From Zygnema cylindricum (lineage: Eukaryota > Streptophyta > Zygnematophyceae > Zygnematales > Zygnemataceae), in NCBI GenBank assembly GCA_037447655.1, contig JBBHKE010000790.1, forward strand, positions 126,001 to 190,000: DNA of 64,000 nt, read 5' to 3'. Within the stretch, counting starts at the first letter, position 1; each line of letters opens with the position of its first letter. Below, one piece after another: positions 53,909-64,000 of the stretch. Both the position numbers and the translations under genes were made by a program. The notes beneath the pieces are model-generated. The model did no database searches. It saw nothing but the letters and a program-made list of their open reading frames with translations, and was not told where the DNA came from.

Positions 53909-54833
53909 TGTAATTTTGTGACCTCCATTTGCCCACATAATGTCCAGCTTATATGAAGCCTCTAAGAAAATAATTTTCCCGGTTGACTTTCTGATTGAGT
54001 AAGTGTCACCGCACAAAAATATTTTGACCACCTTAACCCCTGTGAAGGCGAGACTACCTTGAGTAGAAAGCAAAACGAATCACTGAATTTGCTCCCTTGA
54101 GCATTAAGTTATGGCTGGCCAAAGATGGCCTATAAATACAAAAGGTCTCTCAGAGAGAGGTGTCTCAAAAATTGTCAAAGTCCTAAATCCCTCTCTGAAC
54201 CTCCTACTACTACTCTACCTAACCAATCACAAGAGTGTTAGGTAGAAGAAGGTATAGGTGCCGCTATACTTTTTGTACGGACATAGTACGGCATGGCTGT
54301 CCCGCTGACGCTTGTCTGTTCCTAAGCCACTGTCGCTCTCCCCGCTATGTCTGCCCTCCACTCATGCCTTACCACGTGTCATGTGCTGACATTAGCTCAC
54401 AAACCGCCAAATGTCCTCTCCAGTGCGTCGGCCCCGCTATGAGCCGTCCGATCGGAAACCGACAATAAATCGTGTCCGTTCAAATTGAATGTCGTTTCGT
54501 TTCGTAACCCGTTTAATGAAGTGTGGTAGCTGTTTTTATCTTTTAATAATAATACGCCACAACTATGTAACGCTTCATGACGACTTAATGGATAAGGCAC
54601 ATTGCTAGTCTGTACGTCGGTTACCTTGTAGGTCTCAAGATCAAATTTTGGTATCGGTCTTAAATTTGAGTAAATAGCTATGCCTCTTACTCCCTTCTTA
54701 GTCTGTCTCCCTCACAGCTTAAGGCAGCCATGGCTGTCTTTGAGTTCTCGGTGACTACGTCAAGTGTGAGGACTTAAAAACCTTCATAGACAAACTGACA
54801 AAAGACAGAAAGTAAAAAATAGCTTTTTCAACA
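53909..54833 (-). repeat. Solo LTR L, Copia E/C-like
   Basis: This 925-bp LTR starts TGTTGAAAAAGC (54833 leftward) and ends GTCACAAAATTACA (53909). The target duplication AAAAT is exact (53904-53908, 54834-54838). There is no internal region, so it arose by LTR-LTR recombination. It contains a TATA-like CTATAAATA (54130-54138), a CCACGTGT G-box (54372), a tRNA-like module (54580-54656, plus strand, CTTAATGGATAAGGC) and leader hairpins. Confidence 0.93.
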
Positions 54834-55800
54834 AAAATTAGCGTCATGTAACACAAATTTGTTTTCGTACAAAAAGTCTACGTGACATCTCATTTTTACA
54901 ACCTTAAGTATGTTTTTGATAAGTTTAAATGAACAAAAATATCACTTAATAGAAAACATAAATAGCGTAAACTAACCAAAAACATTGCTAAAATTGACTC
55001 TAATTTATATGTTTCGTATATTTCCAAACCCCATAAGTCCGTAATTCATGAAATTTTGTCACGGTACACCGTCAATCGTCATTAATGTAAATTTTTTTTT
55101 GGAGTAAAGAATAAAGTTTTTTTATTAACTCTATTTGGGGTTCAATGGCCTTACGCCAACAAAGTTTAACACTAATTTATACATCTTACATTAATTTGGA
55201 TACAAATTCCCACATTGTAGTTGATATAGCTTATGTTTTCACTCTCGAAATATAAACACATGAGAACATTCTCGTAGATTTTTTTTTGCGTCAGTATTAC
55301 CGAGAGTATAATTTGCATGCTATTTCGAATTTTGACAAACTCACTTTCGCATATTAACACCGTTATTTAACATTTTTTCTGTACGCATGTACAAAACAAC
55401 GAGCAATTCTAGTAAGGGCTGACATATTTTTTACACTATACTTTTTAAAAACATTCCAAATAATAGTAATTGACATTGGATTTTCCTACTTGATTTTCTA
55501 ATAGACATGTATAATAGAGTAACATAAATTCTTTTACCCAATATTATAATAGAGAAAGATAAGCATGTCAAAAGAAGAGACAATAATAGAATATTTTTTT
55601 ATTTTAACTGGTGATAATAGCAACTAATGTATTTCGTTAAAACTTTTATGTGACACTTTAGTGACTTTTTTTGGTACTTAAATGATGTTTTTTAACGTTT
55701 GTACAACTCTCGTGCGACTTAGGGTTTTTTATACTTTACGGTAATTGAGTTTTTATCATTGACATCGTTGCATTTTCTTCCTAAGTATTCCTCAACGTCA
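54834..55800. other. AT-rich stretch without recognised features
   Basis: No convincing coding frame. The 62-codon minus-strand open stretch at 55172-55360 has no recognisable motif. T-runs near 55092 and 55280. Confidence 0.5.
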
Positions 55801-55909
55801 CTTGTTACCTTCCCGAGAGTAAAACCATTGTGATATGGAAAATGCCTATATGGCTTCCTCGCCTAATAAAACCTTGAATCGATATCTTCCGAAATTTGTA
55901 AACAACGTT

Positions 55910-56092
55910 AGTTCAACCCGTTTTATGCACCTACGATCCCAAGGTACTAATAGAAAGAATGAGGAAAGCATTGATTGCGGAAAAACTATGCAAACTCGGA
56001 GAAAAGGAAAACGAACTATGCAAACTCGGAGAAAAGGAAAACGATTTGTACCTGTTCATGAAAGGGGTTGAGGAGATGAGGATATTGAAGGG
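55910..56092 (+). CDS. Short coiled-coil-like open stretch with a 30-bp tandem duplication (uncertain)
   Basis: One plus-strand frame without a clear start reads VLIERMRKALIAEKLCKLGE, then ENELCKLGEKENDLYLFMKG, ending at TAA 56090-56092. Charged and Leu residues fall in a heptad-like pattern. A 30-bp unit (AACTATGCAAACTCGGAG...) is duplicated at 55984-56013 and 56014-56043, in phase in all frames. An alternative frame (55835-56071) gives a basic peptide with TMQTRRKGKR twice. I do not recognise the protein. It may be an exon fragment, a transposon gag remnant, or chance. Confidence 0.25.
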
Positions 56093-56269
56093 CAAAAATT
56101 AATTTTTCAATATCTCGGATGCGTTCTTTTGTTGGGTTGAAACCCGAGCCGACTCCTTTTGTCTGAACACGGAAGAGGCTAGACGAAAGGCTTTTCACGG
56201 TATCAAAAAGACGATTTTACTAGTAGATCGACACTATATATGCTACAAATGAGAATTTGGAAGGTAATT

Positions 56270-56935
56270 CTAGCTTATAACATTGTTTTGTCCTTAAAAA
56301 TTATTTGTTATTACGGTTATACTTTTCATTATATTAAGTGTGTAATATTGAAGTTTTAGTTTCTAACATTATTGGTGTGTGTTAATATGATTTCAATTTT
56401 TGGAATAATTAGTGTGCACTATTACAGTTTTCGTTTTTAAGTAAGATTAGTGTTAATAATTACAATTTTCAGTTTTTGGTATAATTAGTGTGCGCTTTAT
56501 GGTTTTATCTTTTAGTATAATTAGTGTGTATTATTTTAATTATAGTATAAGTAGAGTACACTATTTGTAGCTCTCAATATGATTAGTGTGGAGTATTACA
56601 ATTTTGGGTCTTTAGTATAATAAGTTTGCATTATTACATTTTTTCATTTTTAGTGTTATTTGTGCACTATTTTAGTTCATAGTATTATTAGGTTGCACTA
56701 TTATAATTTTTAGTATAATTAACGTGTATTACTACAATTTTTAGATTTTTTATATAATTAGTGTGTCTTGTTTTTGTTTTTAGTTCAAGTATAGTTACTG
56801 TGCACTATTTCAATTTTTCAATTTGAAGTGTATTTAGTGTGCGCCATTTTAGTTTTTAGTATAGTTAGTGTGCACTATGAGAGTTTTCGGGTTTTAATAA
56901 TATTGGCGTGCATTATTTCAAATTTCGTATTGTGA
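56270..56935. repeat. Degenerate tandem repeat, unit about 45 bp
   Basis: The motif TATAATTAGTGTGCACTATT with a following T-rich tail (TACAATTTTTAGTTTTT) recurs roughly every 35-55 bp, at least a dozen times, with many substitutions. No coding potential. Confidence 0.75.
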
Positions 56936-58257
56936 GAAATTTTAGGGGGCTTCCCCGTGTAATCAATACTTTGAAGAAATACTTAGGATTTTAGAGAAGA
57001 TTCTGCGTACTACTTTGAAGAGCGTTACAATGTGCAAAAATGATATCGTAACTTTAAAATGTGACGGTTTTAAAGGTGGTTACGACTTGTGACGATTGGG
57101 GACGACGAGGAAACATAAAACAATTGGTGACGTCTACAAAAACAACCCCGATTGGAGACGTTTAGTTTTTTAAGACATTGTAGATGTTTAAGGTTTTGCA
57201 CCATTCTGACGCCATGCTTACTTGTGACAGCAATACGAATTATGCCATTATGTTGTAAACGCAAATTCCTTTCCGCGAAGGAAATGAATCGTCGCAGAGG
57301 CAAAGATTTTTCGTCGCTTCTGGTTGATTTGAATACACCCTGTACGAAGGCGCATGGCTTTTGCCAAATGTTAGGTTGTAATCGCTCGTACGTCATGTAT
57401 CATATCTTTTGTTTCCCAAGTCCACCAATAGACACGTCTAGTGTGTGGTTAGTCTATTCCTAGGGATAGTTGAGGACAATGTCCAAACACTGGACCAAAT
57501 AAGTGTTTGCTTCGAAAGCTTGAAATAGGACGGTCGAAATTTTTGCCCAAAAGTTTGGAGAATCTTACCGAGTTACTAGCAAACGTGTTCTATAAAAAAA
57601 AGAAAAAAAACATTACAACTTAGTACGTTAAGGTGCGCCTTCTAGTAAACAACCACACTTTTTGCTTGGTAGAGACCCATTGTAAGGTAGCAACGCCCCA
57701 AGTGACACTCATGCAATCGCCAATATGTAATCGTGTTAGTGGAATTCAAAGGTCGAAAATAATTATTAAATCGTGTCGTTCAAAACTTTATCGAAGTCAG
57801 GATACGGAAATTTGTTTTGAGTACCTCTTGCGTTGTAGCCTTTGTACAAATGCATTTTGGTGGGAGGCCGTACTGTTTGCTTTTTTTTTTTTACATGTTT
57901 ACTGGAGATTCGACCAGATTATCCAAACTTTTGGGCGACAACGTCGACTATCATATTTGGTGTTTTTGAAGCAAACGCTCATTATATCTAATATCTGGCG
58001 AAAAGAGGGAGACTAAACCGTGTATCGCTATTAGTGTTAGTATTTTTTTTGCCACTTAAAACATACTCGCTCCGTACACACTTGTCCAATTTTCAATTTG
58101 AGACATTCAATCACAAGCTGAGAAAGTTACTTTTCAATCGATACCGTCAAATCCACAATCCTGCATGTGTGCACGAAGAAAAGATTTTTTAAGTGAAAAA
58201 ATAAACAATAACACTAAGAGCTATACACGTTGTACAACCGCCAAACAGTGAACGTGA
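56936..58257. other. Stretch with unrecognised open frames
   Basis: Overlapping open frames on both strands at 57070-57463 (103-108 codons) and a 127-codon plus frame at 57633-58016 show no motif I know. Overlap on opposite strands argues that at most one is real. No hallmark of a transposase or host family. Confidence 0.35.
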
Positions 58258-58265
58258 AAAATTTG

Positions 58266-58736
58266 TAGTGTTGTGTATCGACAAGAGTTTTATTGCGATA
58301 ACACCGATTCCGATACTTATCGGTTATTGAACAGTCAAGGGTTTTGATATATCGCACAAAGACTAACAAATTCTTTATTGGCAATAACTGAAAAAAAATA
58401 TAGTACGCTCTATAATAGTACTTTATTATATACTATATTATATTTTTCATTGTTTATAGCGTGGCATGCCACATGTAGCAATCTGTTTCGTACTCTATGT
58501 AACGCAATAACGGCGGTCTAGTTTGACGGAATAAATCGTACAATTGTACGGTACTAACCGTACAATTATCGCCGATAGTTATTGGTACTGGTGTTATCAC
58601 GATAAAAAACCGATATTATTGGTTTCTTATCAGTGATAAAACCTGTTTGATGTATCGTGCCAATATATCGATTATCGGCAAGCCAAAAAAAGGTACATAT
58701 CGATTATCGGCAAAACCTTACAGATACACAACACTA
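58266..58736 (+). mobile_element. hAT-like MITE, copy 1
   Basis: This 471-bp element has inverted ends TAGTGTTGTGTATC...GATACACAACACTA and an exact 8-bp target duplication AAAATTTG (58258-58265, 58737-58744). The interior is AT-rich with repeated TATCG(A)TTATCGG words and no transposase. Terminal TAGTG and 8-bp duplication fit the hAT superfamily. Confidence 0.85.
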
Positions 58737-58953
58737 AAAATTTGTACACTTTGGAAATAAAAGATATGATGCACGGCGAGCGATCCATGACCAACCTAAC
58801 ATGGCGATCCATGTGCCTTTGGTAGGTTCAAATTCACTGACACTAACGAGATAATCTAATCAGAGGATCCACGACGGATTTTACAAGGTCGATTCAAATC
58901 CACCAAAACCAACGAAAAAGTCCTTGCGAGGATATCGTTTGACGCTATTTTTG

Positions 58954-59907
58954 TAGTGTTGTGTATCGGCAAGAAATTTATCGCAATAACACTGATACTG
59001 ATAGCTATCGATTATTGAACGGTCAGGGATCTTGATATATCACTCCGAGACCAACAAATTCCTTATCGACGAAGAGTACAAAAAACATAGTACGCTATGT
59101 AATATTAATTTATAATATACAGTATTATATTTTTCACTCTATATAGCGTGGCGTGCCATGTGTAGCCATCTGTTCCGTACTCTTTGTAACGACATAACGG
59201 CAGTTCATTACGACGGAAAAAACCGTAAAATTGTACGGTATGAACAAACAATTATCGCCGATAAAAATCGGTACCGGTGTTATAGCGATAAAGAACCGAT
59301 AATATCAAATTTTTTAATGGTTATAACACTAGTTTCTACATATCGTGCCCATATATCGATTATTGGCCAGAGGTCGCAAAAGTCAAAATTTTAGATAACC
59401 GAAACCGACCGTTGTTTTTTTTCAAAATTTGAGTACCCAATTCCCAACCGGGTTATTCCACCCTCCTAAATTGTTAACCTTTATCGGAAACGCGTTTACG
59501 AAAAGAAATGTTAGCCAAAACTCGATTTCTCGCGATTACCCGTACTCGCCCGTACCCTAATAAGTACAAAAATTTAAAGAAAAAAAGTAATCATGATGTC
59601 ACGTACTTCCACGATACCAAGAGTACAAAGTACAATAATGTTAGATTGTATGGACAATACAAATTTTTCATTTTTTTTTCGTTTTTTGCTTACGCGACCG
59701 TAACCGATTTATTTTTTTTCTATGAATCGACCGCCCGAATCTTCCCGGCCCCCCGAATTTGGCACAAAAATCCGTTCCGCATCCGACAAGGGCGGTCGGT
59801 TAACGGTCGGTCACAGTTTCTGTTGACCGTTTGCGACCTCTGTCATAGGCAAGCCAAAAAAAGTTAAATATCGATTATCGACAAAACCTTGCCAATATAC
59901 AACACTA
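58954..59907 (+). mobile_element. hAT-like MITE, copy 2, carrying a nested insertion
   Basis: The same family as copy 1, with ends TAGTGTTGTGTATCGG and CAACACTA, interrupted at 59368-59842. The flanking 8-mers TATTTTTG (58946-58953) and AATTATTG (59907-59914) agree at 6 of 8 positions. Copy 3 starts directly after, apparently sharing the duplication. Confidence 0.75.
59368..59842 (+). mobile_element. Nested hAT-like MITE of a second family
   Basis: This 475-bp insertion has inverted ends CAGAGGTCGCAAA...TTTGCGACCTCTG and flanking 8-mers TTATTGGC (59360-59367) and TCATAGGC (59843-59850), 6 of 8 matching. The uninterrupted sequence is restored relative to copy 1. CAGRGGTCGC-type ends are common in hAT elements. 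The internal open frame 59508-59867 is not transposase-like. Confidence 0.75.
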
Positions 59908-59914
59908 ATTATTG

Positions 59915-60838
59915 TAGTGTTGTGTATCGGTAAAATATTTATCGCGATAACACCAATACCGATAGTTATCGATTATCAAACGGTCCGAGGTCCTGATATA
60001 TCGGTCTGAGACCAACAAATTCCATATCAGCAATAACTTAAAAAAAATATAGTATGTATATAAAAGAACTTTATAACATATTGTATTATATTGTTAAACT
60101 TATATAGCGTGGCATGCCACGCATAAGAATCTGTTCTGTCTCTACTTAACTGCGATTTATTACGGACTGCGCAGCACATAAACATTGGCCGGTTACCTGA
60201 ACAGAAATTTTACGGCAACTTACGAAATTGAACCAACAAACTTGTGAACATGGAAAGGTAAAAGGACCGCAGACACATATTACAACGGACGCAAAATAAC
60301 ATTCTTTGCGCCACCGGAATCAAATGGACGACTTGGAATGAGAAAAGACGAGCGAAGGCAAGCGTGAGCAACGGCATCCCGGAATGGCTCTTTTGGCAGC
60401 TTATGCCAAAATAGCCAACAGATTGACACGTGGTAGGTCCCTTGTGGATCTCAAGGAAGAAAGGGACAAAGCCATGGCGTCGGATGTGAAAGCTACATCG
60501 TTTTTAATGGATCCATACCAAAACCGTACAGATCTCTACTGTACTTTATGTGCTTGTACAACTGTACAATACAGTGATCTGATTGGCAAACACCTTAGTA
60601 GATAGGGGTTGTGAGTAGGGCGCGTCTAGGGAAAACCACGTACAGTTGAGTATACTGGCCGTACATTTATCTATACGGTCCGTATAGATATCGCCAATAA
60701 AAACCGATAAATATCGGCTATTTATTGGCAATAACACCGATAACGTTATATCGTACCAATTTATCGATTATTGGCTACCCGAAAAAAGGCCCATATCGGT
60801 TATCGGCAAATATCGGCAAATACTGATACAAAACACTA
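59915..60838 (+). mobile_element. hAT-like MITE, copy 3, with replaced middle
   Basis: Ends TAGTGTTGTGTATCGG and CAAAACACTA, with 8-mers AATTATTG (59907-59914) and AATTTTTG (60839-60846), 7 of 8 matching. About 450 bp in the middle (roughly 60175-60640) are foreign to copies 1 and 2. That part has an LTR-promoter flavour (ACACGTGG, GATTGGC, TTGTGAGTAGGG) similar in layout to LTR B. Confidence 0.7.
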
Positions 60839-61154
60839 AATTTTTGACATCCATTGACTTTAGCGTACTTAGCGCACTTTGAACACTGATAAAGTATGTA
60901 CGAACTTACCTAAAAAATTATTAATTTTACCCAAATCTTCAATTTTGTTAGTCCTTACAAATACGACGGTCAAATTTTCCTGCATTTTGAATCAAGGACT
61001 ATTCTCGTTGTCTGAAAAGGAACCTACGTGGCTCCAATCGAATTAAAGCACGTACGCGATGGTTGACTCGCTGGCACGAGCAGTTGCAGAAAGATTGGCG
61101 GGTAACGTTTGCGTACGATTACTGGCGACACCTAATGGAGGAGAGTCCTAAATA

Positions 61155-61325
61155 CTAGTGTTGGGTATTGAGGACCTTTTGCCGATATTCGATATATATC
61201 GAATTTCAGGTACCCGATAATCGACATATCGCTTAGATATATCCAAAAGCAAAATATCGCAATATATCGCCAATATATCGCCTATATATTGTATCGCCGA
61301 GGCATGAAAAAAAAAAAAAAAAATC
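61155..61325 (+). repeat. Fragment related to the hAT-like MITEs, ending in an A-run
   Basis: It begins TAGTGTTGGGTATTGAGG and contains several ATATCG words like the MITE interiors, then ends in about 17 A's (61306-61322). No matching right end or target duplication found. The 315 bp before it (60847-61154) show nothing recognisable. Confidence 0.35.
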
Positions 61326-61528
61326 ACAGGTCTCTAAAGTCACGTGGCTCGGACAAGGTGACCGTAATTTTTTTGCTGAAAAGAAATACAGTTTTTTCTT
61401 GAAAGTCAGCAGAGTGAAGGAGATTTCTGGGGTACATTGATTCGGTACAGTACACTTGCGAAGTACACCTACGTAATGTGCAAGTACGGATTTCCATACG
61501 AAAATGGTCGGTTTTCAAATCCTTGAGT

Positions 61529-62070
61529 ATAGTTCAAAAGTAGGCGTTTTTATGGTAGGCCTTTTGTAGGCGCACAAAACTTGGCACAAAACTTGCGTAG
61601 CGTAGGCATACTGTATGTGTGTGCGTTGTGCACACCCCTGTACGAGCGTACGAATCTGACGTATGATGATAGCACAGCCCACGTCGCCGAACGGAATTTT
61701 TTAGCGAACTGACACGGCGTAGGATGACATTCCGCGGGAAAAATAACCCGGAAAAAAAAATAAAAACGCGGACGTAATTCCTATCGTAAGTTGTGTTATG
61801 GGCTTTTCGTGTGATCTTCTTAGATCGCTACTTTGATCAACGACCGTCAAATTGTCCGAATTTGACGGTTTACAAGTCGCTCAAAAGTCACAGAAAAAAA
61901 CTTTTTTGTCCGATTGACGTTTAATTCTCTATTGATCCATGTGCAACTCAACCGTGTTACTATTTTATTTCATTTTGCGACCAATACAATATGGGTCTTA
62001 AGGGTATATTGTATTTTTTACGTACAATAGGCATATTGTATGGGTGTACTTGCACCTACTTTTGAACTAT
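61529..62070. mobile_element. Inverted-repeat element (candidate MITE)
   Basis: Perfect 16-bp inverted ends ATAGTTCAAAAGTAGG (61529-61544) and CCTACTTTTGAACTAT (62055-62070) bound 542 bp without coding capacity. No target duplication could be assigned. Confidence 0.5.
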
Positions 62071-62284
62071 GTCTTTGACTATTTTAGAGATTTGATCGTC
62101 AACTTACAAAGAACCACTCAGATCAAAACACGTACTTATTTACAGAATATACGTGATGTTAACCGAGGCCTAAATTTTGATGTCCGTACTATTATAGAGA
62201 CCTCCTCATGGAACCATACCCCAAATAAGTAATTATATGAAGGGGATTGCTAATCGCAGAGACGATTTTTGCTGCGCGCAGATA

Positions 62285-62497
62285 CACCGCCAATCGTTAT
62301 TAGCGTTGTGTACGCTAATTCCGTCCCGCTTTTTTTTATTTATTCTCAAATAGAATTATCCACACTATATAAAAAAACCCTAATTCCTAATTAGAATAGA
62401 CGATTTCTTCGAAAATTTTCAAATTCCCAATTAGCGTAAACCACGCTAATTATTCGTATACGCTAAAAAACTTACACGCTAATAACGATTGGCGGTG
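62285..62497. mobile_element. CACCGCC-ended MITE M1
   Basis: This 213-bp element has ends CACCGCCAATCGTTATTAGCG and its inverse, flanked by TA on both sides (62283-62284, 62498-62499), the pattern of Tc1/mariner-type MITEs. GCTAAT words recur inside. Confidence 0.8.
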
Positions 62498-62741
62498 TAG
62501 TTTATTACTTCACGTTAGCCGCAAAAATGAAATCAACTCGTTGTCACGTCCACCGTGGACGTGACGACGTGTCATTTTAGTTTCATCGATTTTTATACGC
62601 GGGTAGTCGGGTAAGCATTTTTATTTTGTACGAAGTTTATTTGGTTTCGTGCGAGTTTACACATGTTGTACTTCGTCCTTTAATGCATGTCCAAGTTCAA
62701 TGTAACGGTTCGCGAGTTGATTTCAATTTTGCAGTAAACTA

Positions 62742-63376
62742 CACCGCCAATCGTTATTAGCGTGTAAGTTTTTTTAGCGTATAAAAATAATTACCGTGGT
62801 GTACGCTATTTAAGAATTTGAAAATTTCGGAAAAAATCATACATTCTAATTGTTTGGTTATGGTAATTTATGTGAGTTTAATTAGCGTAACAAAATTGTA
62901 ATATAGGTTCGTTTTAAATAGTGTGGAGTACGGACGACTTTCGACCGTGCAAAATTGTACTTTTTAAGTAAAAAGGTACAAATAATGACTTAATACAATC
63001 GCGCTCGCACGTGAAATCGCACTAAACGAAAAATCAATCACATCGAAAAAAAGCCGTTCGCATAACTCTCGTCCGTCGACAGCATCGTCGTCAGTGTGAA
63101 CATTAACTGACATTCAGCGCGACAAATAATACTAGCGTCATAATGACGTCAAAACTATACGGACTGACAGGTTTTGTACGTCTTCATTATTTAGTGTTTA
63201 TAATTTCAGCGCGGATATTTATTGCCGACATAACCCAATATAGAGTACTTAAATAAATTAGAGTAAACTTCGACTGTAAAAAAGTTCTATCACATAAACT
63301 AGAGTTCATTACTCTAATTGTTTTTTTTTGTTTTTTTACTCTAATTTTTTCATTACTCTAATTACGATTCGCGGTG
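62742..63376. mobile_element. CACCGCC-ended MITE M2
   Basis: This 635-bp element starts CACCGCCAATCGTTATTAGC and ends TAATTACGATTCGCGGTG (one mismatch), flanked by TA (62740-62741, 63377-63378). The middle is unrelated to M1 and M3. The open frame at 63328-63564 is not recognisable. Confidence 0.7.
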
Positions 63377-63623
63377 TACTGTACCTGCGCGCAGCCATTT
63401 TATTTATATGTGGCTGCCGCAGTTTGGTTACAGTAAACCTGCGCCGGCCGTGTGATTTTTTTTTTTTTTATGACGGTCGACGTTTGCCAGCGCGACACTT
63501 TTTTAACCGCCGGTACAATATTCCGCCAGTCAAAGTTTTTCGACGGATTGACCGTCAGATCTAAAATTAAAGGTACGTAGCTTGTACGAAATTGTAATTC
63601 AAATGTACAATTTCTGACAACTA

Positions 63624-63821
63624 CACCGCCAATCGCTATTAGAGTTTATAACGCCAATTCAGTGCCCTTTTTTCAAAAAAATTAAACCTGAAATACAATT
63701 AATGACGCTATTTAAGTAGGTGGACCATAATCTGCCACGTCTTTGGTACTAAATTAGAATCAATAACGCTAATTTTTTTTTGACGCTATTTAATCCTTGA
63801 CTCTAATAGCGATTGGCGGTG
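63624..63821. mobile_element. CACCGCC-ended MITE M3
   Basis: This 198-bp element has ends CACCGCCAATCGCTATTAGAG and its inverse, flanked by TA (63622-63623, 63822-63823). It directly abuts the right terminal repeat of the composite element. Confidence 0.8.
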
Positions 63822-63872
63822 TATCTGCGCGCAGCAAAAATAGTCTCTGCGATTAGCAATTCCCTTATATGA

Positions 63873-64000
63873 ATTACAGAATTTGTACTTTTTCGTCGGT
63901 TACATTTTGCGCCGTCTACATTTAGGTCACGGAACGAAAATCACGTCGTACGTGGCGTATCAGACAATTTGTATTTTTCGCTAAAATAACATATTATATT
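63873..64000. other. Right end of window, no recognised feature
   Basis: AT-rich sequence with no frame or repeat identified. Confidence 0.4.

Larger units (their letters stand above)
62241..63864. mobile_element. Composite TIR element with 8-bp target duplication
   Basis: About 42 bp at each end are inverted copies (GGATTGCTAATCGCAGAGAC, then ATTTTTGCTGCGCGCAGA), with exact flanking 8-mers TTATATGA (62233-62240, 63865-63872). No transposase frame exists inside. A CACCGCC-ended MITE lies immediately inside each terminal repeat and a third lies between. The 8-bp duplication suggests hAT. Confidence 0.8.

Noticed and set aside
57070-57463. Overlapping open frames on both strands as a host gene
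   Set aside because: No recognisable motif, opposite-strand overlap and AT-rich surroundings; not enough to call a gene.
1-64000. CRISPR array, prokaryotic operon or rRNA genes
   Set aside because: No spaced identical repeats, ribosome-binding-site-led gene strings or rRNA sequence; all coding traces are eukaryotic retrotransposons.

Overview
The window looks like heterochromatin or intergenic DNA from a plant-lineage eukaryote. I found no intact host gene. About 50 kb of the first 54 kb is layered LTR retrotransposons, nearly all decayed; the last ~9 kb is AT-rich DNA with minisatellite-like repeats and small inverted-repeat transposons. Evidence for a plant lineage (streptophyte alga or early plant most likely, moderate confidence): the Copia primer sites (GGTTATGGGCCCACC) complement the anticodon arm of a plant-type initiator tRNA-Met; the LTRs carry CACGTG G-box and TTGAC W-box motifs; a small element at 42752-43200 has a TGGTATCAAAG primer site; many stop codons look like C-to-T changes in CG and CAG contexts.

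Layout. Copia A (1-3383, minus, runs off the left edge) sits in retroelement R (minus, 3384-23214 with interruptions). R reads, from its 5' LTR (21955-23214) leftward: leader, gag-like region, retropepsin, then a cytosine-5 DNA methyltransferase. R is broken by Copia B (5693-9754, TSD GAATC) and by a solo LTR of R's own family (11189-19087), itself split by Copia C (11291-17996, TSD GAGAT). To the right is Copia E (minus, 23694-41615), split by Copia G (25800-31521, TSD GTTTT) and, in its 5' LTR, by Copia F (34440-40881, TSD ATTGG). After ~1.1 kb of unremarkable sequence and a TRIM-like element comes an 8.8-kb inverted duplication of a defective Copia element (K, 43276-52084), then a solo LTR (L, 53909-54833, TSD AAAAT).

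The right end holds a degenerate ~45-bp tandem repeat (56270-56935), three members of an 8-bp-TSD hAT-like MITE family (58266-60838) with a second hAT MITE nested in one, an inverted-repeat element (61529-62070), and a composite 1.6-kb element with 8-bp TSD (62241-63864) containing three CACCGCC-ended MITEs.

Most notable: (1) the retroelement-borne DNA methyltransferase; (2) a tRNA-Arg-like box A/box B module in antisense orientation in nearly every LTR family; (3) a row of hairpins with AGGG-type loops in the transcribed leader, with compensatory stem changes between families; (4) a half-tRNA primer site lying inside the gag reading frame; (5) the Copia palindrome whose arms are almost identical near the centre and clearly diverged at the LTRs. 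Identities and divergences were judged by eye; no alignments or searches were run.
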